Source: PALSA-612 sp963773055 (GTDB lineage: Bacteria > Actinomycetota > Thermoleophilia > Gaiellales > Gaiellaceae). From it: a DNA stretch of 64,000 nucleotides. Below are positions 62,697 to 64,000 of this stretch, one piece after another. Positions within the stretch are counted from its first letter, which is position 1. Every line of letters begins with the position of its first letter. The stretch covers positions 1 through 64,000 of the forward strand of contig CAVYZL010000006.1 of the NCBI GenBank assembly GCA_963773055.1, written 5' to 3'. The position numbers were made by a program, and so were the translations under genes. The notes beneath the pieces are model-generated. The model worked only from the letters and a program-made list of their open reading frames with translations, made no database searches and had not been told where the DNA came from.

Positions 62697-63850
62697 GGCG
62701 TCACCTCCTCGACCCGTGCCGCGAACGATCCCTGCGAGAGCTCGACGTCGACCCGGTCTCGAGCGGCGAGCGTGCCGGCTCGTCGCACGACGTCATCCTG
62801 CGAGCGCACGATCGCGTAGCCGCGGGCGAGCGTCGCGCGCGGCGAGAGCGTCCGGAGGCTGCGGTCGAGCTCCTCCAGTCGAGCACGCCGCCGCTCGACA
62901 AGCAGCCGCCCGCCCCTCCGAAGGCGGTCGGCGTCCCGTTCGAGGAGCTCGTGCCGGCGTCCGACGACCAGCCGTACGCCGCGCTGGATCGATCCGCGCG
63001 CCCGGTCGAGCGCCGCGATCAACTCGTCGAGGTCTGGAACGACGAGCCGTGCCGCCGCCGTCGGCGTCGCAGCGCGTACGTCGGCGGCGAGATCGCAAAG
63101 GGGTGTGTCCTGCTCATGGCCGATCGCGGAGACCACGGGCGCCGGGCTCGCTGCAACGGCACGCACGAGCCGCTCGTCGCTGAACGGGAGCAGATCCTCG
63201 AAGCTGCCACCGCCACGGCTGAGGATGATCACGTCGACGCCGGGCTCCGCGCCGACGGTACGGAGAGCGTCGATGACGGAGACTGCGGCGCGCGGTCCCT
63301 GGACGAGCGTCTCGGCGACGAGCAGGCGCGCGGGCGGGAAGCGGGCGGTCACAGCCGTGATCACGTCCCGCTTCGCGGCCGCGTCGTTTCCGGTGACGAG
63401 GCCGATCCGGCGTGGGAGGCGGGGGAGTGGCCGCTTGCGCTCCGCGGCGAACAAGCCCTCGGCGGCGAGCTTCCGCTTCAGCCGCTCGAGCGCCGCCAGA
63501 TGATCGCCCTGGCCGAAGCGCTCGAGCGTCAGTGCCTTCAGCCGAAACTCGCCGGTCCGCTGCCAGAGCTCTGCGCGGCCGTAGACGTGCACGCGTTCGC
63601 CGTTTTCGAGCCCGAGGTCGAGCGCATCGAACGGCCCACGGGCCATGGCCGCCTGGATGCAGTCGGGGCCGGTGATGTCGCGGAGCGTGAAGAACACCTG
63701 CTGCCAGCGGTCCTGACGGCGAAGCTCCGAGATCTCGCCTTCCACCCACACCGACGGCAGTCGTTCGAGATACCCCGCCACGCCGCGCACGAACGCCGAA
63801 ACGGGATAGACGGACCGGTCGCCGTAGTCGATCGCCTCGACCTTCGCCAC
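62693..63850 (-). CDS. xseA: Exonuclease VII large subunit
   Basis: This 385-residue subunit has the N-terminal OB fold (VWVEGEISELRRQDRWQQVF, GPDCIQAAMARGPFDALDLG) and the catalytic core RIGLVTGNDAAAKRDVITAV, IILSRGGGSFEDLLPFSDER, and AIGHEQDTPLCDLAADVRAA. Coiled-coil helices follow. ATG 63850 is the first start with the family N-terminus. It is cotranscribed with xseB. Confidence 0.95.
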   Translation of the reverse strand: MAKVEAIDYGDRSVYPVSAFVRGVAGYLERLPSVWVEGEISELRRQDRWQQVFFTLRDITGPDCIQAAMARGPFDALDLGLENGERVHVYGRAELWQRTGEFRLKALTLERFGQGDHLAALERLKRKLAAEGLFAAERKRPLPRLPRRIGLVTGNDAAAKRDVITAVTARFPPARLLVAETLVQGPRAAVSVIDALRTVGAEPGVDVIILSRGGGSFEDLLPFSDERLVRAVAASPAPVVSAIGHEQDTPLCDLAADVRAATPTAAARLVVPDLDELIAALDRARGSIQRGVRLVVGRRHELLERDADRLRRGGRLLVERRRARLEELDRSLRTLSPRATLARGYAIVRSQDDVVRRAGTLAARDRVDVELSQGSFAARVEEVTP

Positions 63851-63887
63851 AGCGCGATGGTACGCGCCGCTCGGCGTCGCTATTGCG

Positions 63888-64000
63888 TCAGAGGAGTATT
63901 TCCGTCGCCAGCTCGGGCTGGCAGCCGGCTTGAACGAGCTCGACGGCCTGGTGGAGATCGGCCTGCGAGTGGGCGAGGCGCTCGGCGAGCGGGAGCGGAT
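63888..64000 (-). CDS. Unidentified protein, 3' end only
   Basis: A minus-strand frame enters from the window edge and ends with TGA at 63888. It reads LAERLAHSQADLHQAVELVQ, then AGCQPELATEILL, a helical C-terminus. I do not recognise it, and the rest lies outside the window. Confidence 0.4.
   Translation of the reverse strand, partial: PLPLAERLAHSQADLHQAVELVQAGCQPELATEILL

Overview
The window is high-GC bacterial chromosome with short gaps and many stop/start overlaps (ATGA, GTGA, TTGA, TGATG). Several features point to an actinobacterium, probably Thermoleophilia-like: a CGAACACATGTTCG LexA box, a MoaD-MoaE fusion, SpoIIE/STAS/SigB-F partner switching, DUF6458 and DUF421 proteins, a class A RNase P RNA and split methylmalonyl-CoA mutase. 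The lineage is an inference. I see no rRNA, CRISPR array, transposase or phage gene.

Layout. 0-2.4 kb: the end of a TPR protein and a badly frameshifted secreted Ig-like protein. 2.5-12.5 kb (minus): one long catabolic operon with a PanE-amidase ORF, creatininase-family amidohydrolase, SDR, a complete Opp/Dpp peptide-type ABC importer and an AstE/AspA-like deacylase. 12.5-15 kb: a decayed gap, a His-rich membrane protein, VOC and cupin proteins and an RTX remnant. 15-27 kb: a stress-signalling region with three STAS proteins (one truncated), a 1303-aa GAF/SpoIIE/HATPase protein, a SigB/F-type sigma factor with two RsbW-like ATPases, and many small membrane or envelope proteins. 28-32.4 kb (minus): PNP-SelA-SelB-nuclease operon, making the selenocysteine insertion machinery. 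32.4-38.5 kb: DacA, LOG/site-2 protease/MoaDE operon, mutA, a glycosyltransferase and an aquaporin. 38.6-47.6 kb: housekeeping core (secG, tRNA-Leu, lexA, rnpB, 5'-3' exonuclease, plsC, topA, principal sigma factor). 47.6-53.7 kb: a second Opp/Dpp importer. 53.7-58.7 kb: a lower-GC, decayed signalling region (two LuxR proteins, a broken HD-GYP protein with a structured leader, a broken MalT-like LAL regulator). 58.7-64 kb: adenosine deaminase, PimA-like glycosyltransferase plus LPG-synthase-like protein, a cNMP-binding protein and xseA/xseB.

How the genes work together. The two ABC systems feed amide or peptide-like substrates; the first is joined to three different C-N hydrolases. The 15-25 kb genes form a phosphatase / anti-anti-sigma / anti-sigma / sigma circuit for general stress. 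The 28-32 kb operon supplies Sec incorporation, but I found neither tRNA-Sec nor a selenoprotein here.

Caution. Eleven genes carry frameshifts. Seven independent genes are each exactly one base too long (length = 3n+1), the pattern expected from residual insertion errors in an unpolished assembly. Genes I call broken by a single indel are probably intact in the organism.
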